Source: Oncomelania hupensis (lineage: Eukaryota > Mollusca > Gastropoda > Littorinimorpha > Pomatiopsidae). From it: a stretch of DNA of 64,000 nt. The notes beneath the pieces were generated by a model. That model ran no database searches, was not told the origin of the DNA, and worked only from the letters and a program-made list of their open reading frames with translations. Positions 21,401 to 30,423 of this stretch are shown piece by piece. The position numbers and the translations under genes are program-made. Every line of letters begins with the position of its first letter. Positions within the stretch are counted from its first letter, which is position 1. The stretch covers positions 20,078,693-20,142,692 of the forward strand of contig CM072516.1 of NCBI GenBank assembly GCA_036898135.1, in the 5' to 3' direction.

Positions 21401-21999
21401 CGGCATTCACGGAAGCGTTTACGGTAGCCCTTCTCTGTGAAGTTGTAGCACTGCAATAGGGCCCCTTTCAAGACGTCGTAGTCTTTAGCGTCATCGTCCG
21501 ACAATCTGGTGTAGACGTCGAGTGCTTGCCCCGTCAGAAGTGCACTTAGTCGAATCGCCCAGTCTTGAGGTTGCCAGTTAGAGCTTTTGGCAAACCTTTC
21601 AAATCTCGCCAAATAACTGTCGATCTGGTCCTTCACGTCGACAAACGCTGGCAATTTTGGAGCTTTGTTGTCACTGATAACTTGTGGCGCATGCTGATTG
21701 TTTTGGATACGCGCCAACTCTAGCTGGTACTGACGCTCAGCCTCTCTTTCCTCTCTTTCTTCTTGGCGACGCTGCGCTTCGAGCTTTCTTTCTTCTCGGC
21801 GTCGTTGCTCTTCTATTTCTCTTTCTTCATGACGTCGTTGCTCTTCAATTTCTAGACGCTTCTGTTCTAATTCTATTTCTTTTTCTAGACGTTTCTCTTC
21901 CAATTCTCTTTCTCGTATTCTCTCCTGAGACTTGACGTACTCCGTCAGCTGCTTGCCTTTTAGATTCAGTTCAATCCCTCTCTGCCAGAAGTCAGCCAT
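18481..21999 (-). CDS. gag-pol: Intact 1172-aa Gag-protease-integrase polyprotein without RT
   Basis: One uninterrupted frame. Coiled coil about residues 25-95; capsid about 115-265 with a SCAN-like part near 190-262; zinc knuckle C324-C337 (CFTCNATDHRAANC); protease active site DSGC at 441-444, with Ser and Cys where DTGA is usual; integrase finger H668, H675, C705, C708; integrase core D738, D798, E834 with the classic 35-residue spacing between the last two; GPY at 975-977. After EHEVH the RT palm is missing (same junction as copy 1), leaving an RT thumb fragment and a short rearranged tail. It could supply capsid, protease and integrase but no polymerase, so it needs an RT in trans. A few capsid residues differ from copies 1 and 2 (LIVKKQFFNA). 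Confidence 0.93.
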   Translation of the reverse strand: MADFWQRGIELNLKGKQLTEYVKSQERIRERELEEKRLEKEIELEQKRLEIEEQRRHEEREIEEQRRREERKLEAQRRQEEREEREAERQYQLELARIQNNQHAPQVISDNKAPKLPAFVDVKDQIDSYLARFERFAKSSNWQPQDWAIRLSALLTGQALDVYTRLSDDDAKDYDVLKGALLQCYNFTEKGYRKRFRECRPKSDETPKQFVERLSSYLHKWVELSGERKSYDSLHDLIVKKQFFNACHKDLATHLEEQKLQTLKDVTEAAERYFIAHGKTLGPPSATKHFQKTGNHGNQIQGSQTSQKQTDSTPPPREGHSRGCFTCNATDHRAANCPQNKSSGQRSSTDNAAARNRQRRFYNQRQTSRSDHQVCGGSVISPSETERPATPADVQECMTDGQLLLANGKSIPVVASAAVTVQNMPVSKGRVGNHEVTVLRDSGCSGVIVREDLIAKEQFTGDSKWTLMADSKCLKAPVAKIHVNTPFYIGEVEAVCLKKPLYDLMIGNIDGARRPDDPDPEWSPASTQRVEVVEEDPLPFPDGDLTELLRDNVVTPAQPCRPEIVSAVTTRAQAKRDKMSTPLKVADNSKAAIVDRDKLIQLQEADSTLNKYRNRQDHVTKGSGTDYFEVKAKILYRIFQHPRVNGGKPLRQVLVPLPLRRQVMEVAHDSIMGGHLGIKKTSDRIQAVFYWPGLHADVSRFCRSCDICQKTIPRGRVPKVPMQRMPLIDRPFKRVALDLIGEIRPPSEEGHRWVLTLVDYATRYPEAVPLKKIDTETVAEALVDMFSRLGVPEEILTDLGTQFVSDCMKEVNRLLSIRHLTTTPYHPMCNGLVEKFNATLKSTLKKLCSEQPRQWHRYINALLFAYREVPQESTGFSPFELLYGRTIRGPMHILKELWTKEVDTPEVKNSYQYVFELREKLEQTLEIARENLKKSQDCGKHYYDHRAVNRKFKPGNKVLVLLPTDHNKLLMQWKGPYEVETVVGINDYKVKVGQHSKIYHANLLKLYVERPSETVHAATAAVTDDSFDSEELLELGDFHSKEGIDDVKLGPSLTEGQKLELKDLMGEFPQSFNDVPGSTTLVEHEVHTQTWKEHLQTLRELFHRPAEANPTVRPSECILGADNVDCVGHPTEEKDDGGCTDSRKAHVIVVFDPGPMTTANDEGVVSLRMEEH

Positions 22000-22008
22000 C
22001 TTGATGCT

Positions 22009-22085
22009 TCTGGAAAGTTCTTTTCTGGAAAGTTCTTTTTCTAAAAATTTCTTGACTGTAGAGTTCTTTTTTTTCTGGAAAGTTC
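22009..22085 (-). promoter_or_regulatory. Heat-shock-element-like array of copy 3
   Basis: On the minus strand, repeated AGAAC-TTTCC-AGAAA type units before the gag ATG, partly degraded by short T/A runs. A TTCTAGAA palindrome lies upstream near 22115. Confidence 0.35.
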
Positions 22086-22526
22086 TTGACTGTGCTGTAC
22101 CTTTCTAGACTGTTCTAGAACAGCACGCTTTCTGCAGTAGCGCTGATGCTTGTCACTATTCGCCTTCGTTGACGCAGGCCCCGCTGTCCTCGTCGTATGC
22201 GACGCTGCACCACGCTGGTGTTGATGTATACGCTCCTGTGCTGAAGTAGACGCGACGTCCGCTCGTCGCTCTCTGTAATACTGGCGATATAGCTCCGAGA
22301 CTGTCCCTCGACGTAGTCTTGCGGCAGCCACGTAGTCCCGATCTGTTGTTCGCTCACGAAGCAACTCTCAGCGACTACACGCCCTTGCAGTCAACCCGAA
22401 CCTGTCGGTGATGTAGTCCCAGTATGTTGGCCCCCCTCGACGCAACTTGATGGCGGCTACCCTCGATGACTGCCTCTCGTAACGTTGACTCGCTTGTTGT
22501 AGCAGTTGAACCCTTGGCTATGGCGT

Positions 22527-22546
22527 GAATCGCGGCTTGACCCCCA
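22527..22546 (-). other. Candidate tRNA primer-binding site of copy 3
   Basis: Minus strand reads TGGGGGTCAAGCCGCGATTC three bases after the 5' LTR, identical to copy 1. Confidence 0.55.
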
Positions 22547-22549
22547 AAA

Positions 22550-23195
22550 TGTTACACTCAGTTTGATGTTGGTGTTTTTCTTTATCAGTATCCGATTCAG
22601 CCCCAATGCTGAATTCCTGATAAGGTGTAACTCAGATTCGTTAATTCACGCAGCCTGCTCAAGCAGCATACAAGTCACAAAGTCGACGTATGAAGTTTTC
22701 CACTTTTATTCAGCATACATCAACAACTGCATACAATCGCTCAATCGCCTTTCCACTCTCAAGTTTACCTTTCAACTAACAACAACTTCAACTATCAACA
22801 ACAATCTCTCTTAATTTTGAAACAGCGCGGCACTTAAATAGTCTCTTGATACTCCCGAATAACCCGGATCAATCTCGTTTGACGCAATTTAACCAATCGC
22901 TTCTAACTTCGTCATTACTGTCTTACGTCATACATAATTATTTCCCGTCCCAGAATATTCGCCATTATCTACGTCCATCAAGAAACTTCGATCGATAATA
23001 AACAAGGGGATCCAGAGAATTCTACCATGATATCGACTAACGAAAATTATCAACGTTATACAAAGCCTCTCCTAACAACAATGCAAACTCAAATCAAAGG
23101 TAAATAAACTCCATTATTGAATACTTTGCAAAACTAAACAATTAGATCTATCGTGCACGCTTCCGACGTACTACCATTCGCGTTTCAACGTAACA
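22550..23195 (-). repeat. 5' LTR of copy 3
   Basis: 646 bp; nearly identical to the LTR at 17575-18220. Differences seen include T/A near 22640 and C/T near 22864. Confidence 0.93.
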
Positions 23196-23660
23196 CAACC
23201 GTTCGACCTCATCCCGATAGGCGGTCTCGTCGTCTTTGTTAATCAGGCCCTCAATGGTGGTGTCACCAGAAAATTTAATGACATGAACGGATGGAACATG
23301 TGACACACAATCATTTGTGAACAATGTAAAGAGAAGATGGGAAAGGACACAACCCTGAGGTGCTCCAGTGTTCAAAATCCTGGAGTCAGACAACATCTTG
23401 CCCACCCTGACGACCTTGGGGCGATCCAGCAAAAAGTCTAAAAGCCAATGGCACACATAAGGATGGACATTTAAGGTTAAAAGTTTATCAAACAGCTTGT
23501 GGGGTATGATGGTATTAAAAGCGGAACTAAAATCCACAAAGAGCAGTCTAGCGTACGTACGCGCCTGCTCCAGATGGTGCAGTACGTGGTGAAGGCCCAG
23601 AGCGACCGCGTCCTCCACTGACCTCCACTGTTCCCCCCTGTGCTGTCCTCTCTATGTTCT
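23196..23660 (-). pseudogene. L2-like LINE reverse transcriptase, central part, 5'-truncated
   Basis: On the minus strand from about 23660 the frame reads RSVEDAVALGLHHVL, YARLLFVDFSSAFNTI, LNTGAPQGCVLSHLLF and IKFSGDTTIEGLI. The polymerase motif A (FVDFSSAFNT) is intact, but motif C has Ser-Gly in place of the usual FADDT (IKFSGDTT), a loss of a catalytic Asp. The sequence upstream is unrelated or too decayed, so the copy is 5'-truncated near 23660. It joins 16823-17574 across copy 3. Confidence 0.8.
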
Positions 23661-24290
23661 GCCCTGTGCAGTGTGTCCAACACTTTCTTTATTAGATTAA
23701 CGTCCCCGAACACTGGTGACTTGTGGTTAAGATAGGGCAGAAGAAGGTGTAGCCGACGTAGCAGCAATGTATGGAGGCGATGTATATGGTAGAGGTGGGA
23801 TGTAGTGTCGGAGCGCTCAAGGCAGCACAGGAAGGAGTTAGCAGACACGCCGCTGGAGGAAGGCTAGACGAGGTGTGGCATAGGGCCGATGGAGGGAGCA
23901 ATGAGTGGCGTTGAGAGGGATATACTAACTCAGGTAATGAGCCTTCTGGGAGGGACCTAAAACCTACAACATCTGATTAAACATTTAGGAGATGCTAAAA
24001 CTGGAAAAATAAAAGAAACAAAAATCCGGAAGGAAATGGAAGCCCGTGGTGAAAAAAAGAAGATAAAAACCTGGGCTAAAGAGAATTAAAACTTCACGAC
24101 AAATAGTTCTGATTAATATAAAATGAATGCGATCTACGAAAGAAAAATAGGACAAGCAAAAATGGATCCAAAAAGGTGGCTAAGATAATAACAGTGTATG
24201 TACACGAAATAGTGCTAGATACGCGATAAAAAGAAAATAAAAGCAGGTTCTCGATCAAAACGGGTGCCAATAATAGCGCCCGGCAGGTAT
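23660..24290. other. No gene seen
   Basis: Between the truncated LINE and a LINE ORF1 relic. Only A-rich sequence with no supported frame. Confidence 0.4.
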
Positions 24291-25505
24291 ACAGAGAAGC
24301 TAAGACTCAGCAGGCTGCTAATTGGTTACGGGCAAGGTGTAGGGCCTGGGCTCGAGGCATGTACTTAGCTGCCCTGAGCTGGCTCGCGAGAACGCGATCC
24401 CTCAGGGCAGGGCAGTTGTTATTAGAGGCAGAGTGATTGCCTTGGCACTTGAGGCAAAATCGCTTGCCGGCTTTGCAATGAGCTCAGGAGAGACCAGAGG
24501 TACCGCATGAGGAACAAGTTGGGATAGATCTGCAATATTTTTTTAATATGCCCATACTGTTGGCACTGAGAAAAGCGGACTACTGCAGCGACATATGTAC
24601 GAACCTGGAATTCCATCCGGTTGATCAATAGAACGGAGGGAAGGGCCGGTGCCTCAATAGTGACTCTGATCTAAATAGAAACCTGACCATCGGCGCAGGA
24701 CAGGCACTGGACAGGTTTGACCACGCAAAACCGAACCGATCCATCGGGATCGACCGATCCTTCACACTTGGACAAAATATTCTCATCCGCTATCGAGGAG
24801 GGAACATCCCGAACGACACCCTCCACAACAGGGTAGGGTTTAGAGCAGACCACCGACAAGAGATCAATAACGGTCAACCTGACCAACCTCTGCTGCTGAG
24901 CTCTAGATTTACAACTGACCAAAAACCCGTCACCGAGCGACCTCACCGATCAATTGGGCCCATCAAGGCCTGCAGAAATTCGGAGAACTTCGAACAGAGC
25001 GTCTAACCGAGACCGGAAAACGACACAGGGGAGGATTAGACAGCACCTTGCTCCGATTTCGGCGCGGGCCGGAGACCGTAGTCCGTTATGATCACGATCA
25101 TCAAGGGGATCGGCTGGGATAAGCTGGGGGGGAGGGGGGTGACACCAGGTATTCAGCGCCCGCAAGCGAAAGGATCTCCTCGGGAACTCGCGCATCCGAG
25201 ACCGCACTCGAAGGGGGATCGGCATCACCCTCCATCACATCAATCATCTCCTCAGAGGAGGAGGACGTGGAGGAATCTGTGAGAGTCCCCCGAGCTCTCT
25301 TACGGCTAGGAGTATGCGTCCTTACTCCATCGGGGGCAAACAGATCGCCCGCATCGTAACCAAGCGCCACGCTGGGCTCCAGGGCACCAACGCTGGCGCC
25401 GGCGCTCGATGAATCAGTTGTGGCCTTGATCACAGGAGAGTCTCTCCTGGCTGCTCTCACCGGGCACTGACGCCACGGTCGCACTCGCGATTCAGGCTTC
25501 TCCAT
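24290..25505 (-). pseudogene. Decayed LINE ORF1-like (gag-like) protein
   Basis: Three consecutive minus-strand frames. 25505-25101 is Ser- and Pro-rich, with a basic PSRKRARGTLTD stretch and an acidic run after it. 24946-24671 has DGFLVSCKSRAQQQRLVRLT and VEGVVRDVPSSIADENIL. 24628-24422 has VRTYVAAVVRFSQCQQYGHI, the usual lead-in to a CX2CX4HX4C zinc knuckle, here with the first Cys changed. This order (disordered N-terminus, RNA-binding domain, knuckle) is typical of ORF1 of I/Jockey-like LINEs. Frameshifts separate the pieces and no RT follows. The identification rests on motif style. Confidence 0.5.
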
Positions 25506-25718
25506 AAGGGGAAGACGTCAATAAAAGTCAGAATAGCTTTATATATTCTAATAGAGAATTTAATGCTACGTCTAACGGTTATGTGCTTTAAGGGATCTGA
25601 AAAGTATATCTCAAGTTATTGCACACAGCTATTTTAAACATAACAGACAAAGTATAAGGCCTACGTATCGTATGGTCAGAAATTCTGTAGCCAGCACGGC
25701 TACACAACAATAGCCTAC

Positions 25719-26760
25719 CTCAATGTGTAGAGATTCCGGTCTGCATTGAGAACTGGTGTAAGGACAGTCTTCTGTCTCGTCCTCCCCTTCCTGGCACTCC
25801 TGTCTTAAGTTACAGTCCAAGTGCTGTCGGAATGCCTCGTAGTGTCTGGAGCAGTTAAACTGACCACTGGACAGTTGAGTGATTGACTCGTTGAGTTTGT
25901 GATATGAATAGTACATTAAAATGCCGCTTGACGGTGTGCGAATTTGAAAAGGTAAAATTGCGTTGCTTTCAAAATATATGGACACGGATGTAGTGAACAG
26001 GGTTGCCGTGATGTGTTGTTCACCACATGTCTGCCACAGTACTGTAGTTGTACCGTCACTGTCAATAGTTTTCAATTCCATAAAATCGTTATCACAAGGA
26101 AATGTATGGTGAAACAAATACACTTTAAATATACGAAAACTGATCATGAGAACCGAATTTTCGGGAAGATTAAGTGTGTTAGACAACCGTAGTCCTACTG
26201 GGTAGTCAAGCTTTTCCTGAAATCCAGGCAGAGTTAGGAAGCTAGAGGTGAGTGATGCATTCAATTGGATAAAAGATCCATATAATGGATTGTCTTGAAG
26301 TGCCTCAAAATACACCCAGAAGTCTTCAGGAATTTGACTGTCTTCGACCAACACATACAGTGTATTACCAGGGACTATAATTAGAGGCAACCGGTCTTCA
26401 TTGACTATGCCTGGAACGACTAAGTCCATTTGATTGCGAGGAGTGCAAAACATTATACCTTTTTCATTGTAATATTTTGAATTTGTGTCGGCACGATAAC
26501 TGAATAAATTGACGTCGTTCAGTCTCACTACAGTTGAACCGTTGCACGGTCTCTTATCTACTCCCACAAACTGTCCATAAGCCTTGAGATGAAGGTTCTG
26601 TGGAACAGTGATCTTGAAGAGACATGTGCTAAATCTGCCATTTAGTGTTTTTTTGTTGATGAAAGCATTGACAAAGCCTTCTGTTCCATTGATTTGAATT
26701 ATCAACTTGTCTGATTTGCAATCGTTGATATCCACGTAATACGCAGGGGTAGCAGCATCT
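25719..26760 (-). CDS. Internal exon of an extracellular CUB-like/LDLa protein
   Basis: A 1042-bp open exon on the minus strand. It begins after a pyrimidine-rich acceptor ending AACAG and ends at TTGAG|GTAGGC, a plausible donor. The protein part has many N-glycosylation sequons (INGT, CNGS, LNAS, LNES, FNCS), two beta-rich regions with paired cysteines like CUB domains (CKSDKLIIQIN...CLFKI and CDNDFMEL...WQTCGEQ), and then an LDL receptor class A repeat (CSRHYEAFRQHLDCN then CQEGEDETEDC) with the acidic calcium-binding end. It probably belongs to a secreted or membrane receptor. No neighbouring exon was found in the window. The frame is free of stops and looks like a real host gene rather than a transposon. 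Confidence 0.65.
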
Positions 26761-26789
26761 GTTTTGAGAAATACACACAGAAACAAGCG

Positions 26790-27640
26790 ATATTAAGTGA
26801 TCATATACCTCTGAACATGAACACGTCTATACATCAAAGCATGCTCCAATCTATAGGTAATTACATACTTAAGTTTAACAACTAATCCCAGTCAATAACA
26901 ATTTCAAGTTGAGCCTGTTCTCACTACAAGCCAAAAATTAACAGGAAAATTTTTTAATAAACCTGTTGATGTGTGAGTGTGTGTGTGTGTGTGTGGGTTT
27001 GTGCTTGTGTGTGCGGAGGAAGGAGGAGATGGATGGGGAGGGGAAGAAGGGTAAGAATGTGTGTATTAAAATGCATTAATTAGCTTAGTGATTTGTTACC
27101 GTAGTTAAGGAATATGTTTGTTTCAAATTATTTTATGTTATTTATTTTGTTTGTTTTGCATTGTTTATTAAGGACTAGCTGTAAAACAGGTCCAAAGGAC
27201 CTAATGCTATTATCCTATTAATGGTTTCGACTTCGACTTCTCTGTGGACTCTGGGTATTTAGGTTTAAAGTAATCGTATTAAACTTCGAACATTAATAGT
27301 AGAATAGTTAGCCCATAAACACGCGTTTGTCTAGATTAAATGTGTGTGTGTGTCTGAAATGTGTGTGTGTGTGTGTGTGTGGGTGTGTGTGTGTGTGTGT
27401 TTGCCTACCTGGGGTTGTGGAGTACAAAATGATACTTGCAACGTCGGTAATGAGGGCCACTTTTTGTGGGGAACTTTTTCCCGTTACTCCACAAGGCGAA
27501 CCCCAAAACCTGCTTGCTGATGCTATTCTTCTCTCCCCTGTGCAATTTCATCGACTCCCCCCAAAAAACGCTATTCTGCCGTTTGTGTGTACGCACACAC
27601 AATACACACAGATTCTTTGGAGCTTTCACTGGGAAGATAA
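26790..27640. other. Intergenic or intronic, (TG)n repeats only
   Basis: Contains TG microsatellites at about 26966-26998 and 27341-27401. No supported gene. Confidence 0.6.
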
Positions 27641-27645
27641 TGAGG

Positions 27646-27680
27646 TGACGTCATGAGACAATTTCATTGGCTGAAATTGG
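27646..27680 (+). promoter_or_regulatory. Possible promoter: CRE and two inverted CCAAT boxes
   Basis: A perfect TGACGTCA (27646-27653) is followed by ATTGG at 27666-27670 and 27676-27680. They lie 55-90 bp upstream of an ATG with a good splice donor. The combination is typical of animal promoters, but no transcript evidence is available here. Confidence 0.35.
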
Positions 27681-27734
27681 GACTGACCCTTAATTATGCA
27701 TAAGATCCGTTTCCGTTTTGAATAACGCCATGAG

Positions 27735-27770
27735 ATGGAGCCCGCCATTGTGTGGAAAGGTGTTGTGAAG
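27735..27770 (+). CDS. Candidate first coding exon (12 codons)
   Basis: ATG at 27735 opens MEPAIVWKGVVK and ends exactly at AAG|GTAAGT, a near-consensus donor, in phase 0. The phase-0 KCNH-like exon at 29207 could follow, but that match is weak evidence since KCNH exons are internal. I do not recognise the peptide. Confidence 0.3.
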
Positions 27771-27779
27771 GTAAGTTGT

Positions 27780-28620
27780 TCTTTTAGTTCATGTTGTGTT
27801 ATATTTATGTAACCATGCATCCCTGTTGCATTACACTCCGGCCACTGACCTTATAATAATGGGGGAACAATACCAAGGAAGCGAGTGATACTGTTGAGTA
27901 AATAGGCTACAGCCCATCATGTTGCTTCTTCTTCTTTGTTGTTGGCAGCCATAATATATGTTAAAGAAACTTGCTGCACTGAGATGTTGAAACACTGAAG
28001 TTTGGGGTAAATTAGCTAGGAGCATGGACCAAAGCTTTTCATAAAAAATATAAATGGCAAATCTACTGTTTCTTATGCATGCTTTGCTGATGAATTTTTA
28101 AGTTTTCCCTTGTGACGTCTGCTCAATTTTTGGTTTCGGTTCGTGCCTGTGCACGAGTTTTTTTTCTTTTTCCTGATAAGTAACCACAATCGTCATGTCA
28201 ATCACTACGTTACTATGTTAGTTTAGGGCACCTTTTTCTAGTTTAGATAATTTTCTGTTTTTATTTTTTGTTGAAACAAAATTACTAGTAGCAAGATAAT
28301 TGGCATGTTTACATTCTATGTAGTACTCAACTAATGAAAGACGAGTACCTATAACACGTGACTTTGAAGGTCATGGCTGCTACTAGTGAAAATTGTGCTT
28401 TGACCTGGTTGGACTTTGCTATGATTTTCGATAAAATCAGTGCCATTATTATAAAGTTAAGGATAAGCATCAACTACAGTCTTGGATTGACCAGTTTCTG
28501 GTAAATTGTAATGAGTTTATGGTGTGGTATGTTGATAATTTAGCAAAATATTCGAGTACCGTTTACCGGAAGTGCATAGAAAGTGTCGTCTGCTACAATG
28601 TTTAATCGATAGTTTTAGTA
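27780..28620. other. No gene seen
   Basis: AT-rich, probably intron if the candidate first exon is real. Confidence 0.4.
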
Positions 28621-29138
28621 AAGTTACAGACCAGGAATAGACTACATGGTCTGTAAACGTCCCCTTCTTGTAATGCTGTATACATTTCGTTTATTATAAC
28701 ACCTATTATGTAATTAGTGGTTGGCTTAGCTTGAGTATTAAGCGTTAAATGATTGAACAACTAACATAAAATTTACCATTAATGCCATTGTGTCAAGATA
28801 AATAAATCATGATAATACAAAGTGATCTGATCTAGCCAAGTCAATAAATCTTTTATTTCCCCGCATTGGAGAATTTACAACAGAACATTGCAACAAGGTT
28901 ATAAAATTAATAATAATAATATTAATAATAATAACACAAATGTATTATAATTATATCTTTGTAATAATACTTGCATTTCTTTACATCATGGTCTCAGGAG
29001 TCTTTCTGCCAAGTTTTATGATTGTGTGTAAAGTTAGTTCAAAAATATGATTACACTGAATTTTACTGATGTCTGTAAAGATTACAATGTCATCTATCTA
29101 TCTACACACCAAAAATGTTGGTTGCATGAAGTGCGTAT

Positions 29139-29179
<41 letters not shown>
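29139..29179. repeat. (AGT)n microsatellite
   Basis: About 13 AGT units; a shorter version lies at about 33385-33405 in the second duplication unit. Confidence 0.9.
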
Positions 29180-29206
29180 TAAGTATTTTTATTATTTCTT
29201 TAACAG

Positions 29207-29312
29207 GTGCTGAAGAGTTTTCCGGAGTGTCTGCAGGCGAACATCTGTCTTCACCTGAAGTGGCTGAACCGTAATCTTAACACCTGTCCTGCATTTAAGG
29301 GCGCAAGTGCAG
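29207..29312 (+). pseudogene. KCNH (Erg-type) potassium channel exon, copy A
   Basis: A 106-bp segment bounded by TTTAACAG and G|GTGAGA. It reads [17 protein letters not shown], then NRNL and [10 protein letters not shown], matching the C-linker of Erg-type channels just before the cyclic-nucleotide-binding homology domain. Two extra residues (KW) follow CLHL compared with the family, and both copies have them, so they share a damaged ancestor. No other channel exon is seen nearby. It is most likely a displaced, duplicated exon, though splice sites of this copy remain usable. Confidence 0.6.
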
Positions 29313-29706
29313 GTGAGATATGCAGTCTACTGACAATTAATGTAGTTATCATTTGTTTATTGATTTGTTTTATATTATTGTATGTTTCTTATAAAGTGCT
29401 TTTTTTAGCTTAAAAGATATAGAATCTAACAGGATCTAACTCAAGGTGCTGGCTTGCTGCCTAATGACCTGTCTTAACTTCAAGTTTCGTGAAAGTTCAA
29501 AAACTTGTTTTCGAGGTTCTCACGTTCCAAACATAGGTTGCTGAAGCTTTTTGGAAAAAAAAAAAATAAATTTCTGACATATTGGAAAACAAGTTTTTGA
29601 ACCTTCACAAACCTTCCAATTAAGACAAGCCCTTTGGCGCATCGTCTGATTAACCACACAATAGAACACAATCCGGGATGACCAGAGATGGCAGAGAACG
29701 GTCCTA

Positions 29707-29889
29707 GTGCGCGCTAAATCCACAAGTACAGTACTAACAAAAGTTGGAGGCACCCTAACATTGGTCACAATTTTGAACTGGTTAAGAGGACTGTTAATAC
29801 TAACATTATTATACAAGCACTTAGTTGCCAATAGAATCACTAATATGTGGAACAGTCTGCCAAATGAAATTGCCACTGTTGGTTTCTAG
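29707..29889 (+). pseudogene. LINE RT C-terminal remnant
   Basis: Ends TNRITNMWNSLPNEI, a common C-terminal motif of CR1-like LINE RTs, with frameshifted sequence before it. Nearly the same remnant is at 60310-60543. Confidence 0.5.
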
Positions 29890-30111
29890 CTTCCAAAATG
29901 TATTCCACTGATTTGCAAATTGGGAATAGGTTATTAGGATTGGCTGTGTCCCAGATGTGTCCATTGCTATTAATTATATGACTAATAGGCCTAGTTTAGG
30001 CTAGGTTTTGTACACTTGCCCTCCAAAACTAATTCATAAAACCAATCTGTATTGTCCAGTTTAAGCTGCACTTCAAATGGTGTACCTTAAAATTTGCTTT
30101 TATTTTTACAG

Positions 30112-30179
30112 CGGCAGTGTGTCCGGAGAAGGCAGTGACAGTGATTTGAAAGAAATAGCAGAATTGTCAGCCTCAGAAG
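30112..30179 (+). pseudogene. Repeated 68-bp exon-like segment, copy 1
   Basis: Bounded by TTTTTACAG and GAAG|GTATGT. In the frame shared with 60898-60965 it encodes an acidic peptide containing SGEGSDSDLKEIAELSASE. It is part of the repeated block, and no downstream exon like 61692-62149 is present here, so it is likely an orphan copy. Confidence 0.45.
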
Positions 30180-30423
30180 GTATGTAATACGTTTTACTTT
30201 TTACGGACCAGGAATAGGCCTACAGGGTCTGTAAACGTCCCCTTCCTGTAATGCTGTATACATTTCGTGTATTATAACACCTAATTTGTAATTAATGGTT
30301 GGCTTAGCTTGATTAAATGTCAAATGTGCAACGAGAGAGAAAGCGACCCTTGACCTATGCTACAGCACAATTAGCGGCGCTTACCGCTCTATACCCCGCC
30401 CCCCACTCGGCCGATCTGATCAC

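Larger units (their letters stand above)
17575..23195 (-). mobile_element. Gmr1-like Ty3/gypsy retrotransposon, family 1 copy 3 (RT-deleted, open frame intact)
   Basis: A 5621-bp minus-strand element, LTRs 646 bp each, 5-bp duplication CAACC (17570-17574 and 23196-23200), inserted in the RT of a LINE. The LTRs differ at about five positions by eye. It shares the RT deletion and rearranged tail of copy 1, but its single long reading frame from gag to the RT relic is unbroken. Confidence 0.93.

Noticed and set aside
27327..27656. Cys/Val-rich frame of 109 codons
   Set aside because: Product of the TG microsatellite followed by unconserved sequence.
29047..29274. Alternative frame through the KCNH exon (acidic, [11 protein letters not shown])
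   Set aside because: It stops within the exon in both copies, while the other frame matches the channel at 15 of 17 positions in its first part.
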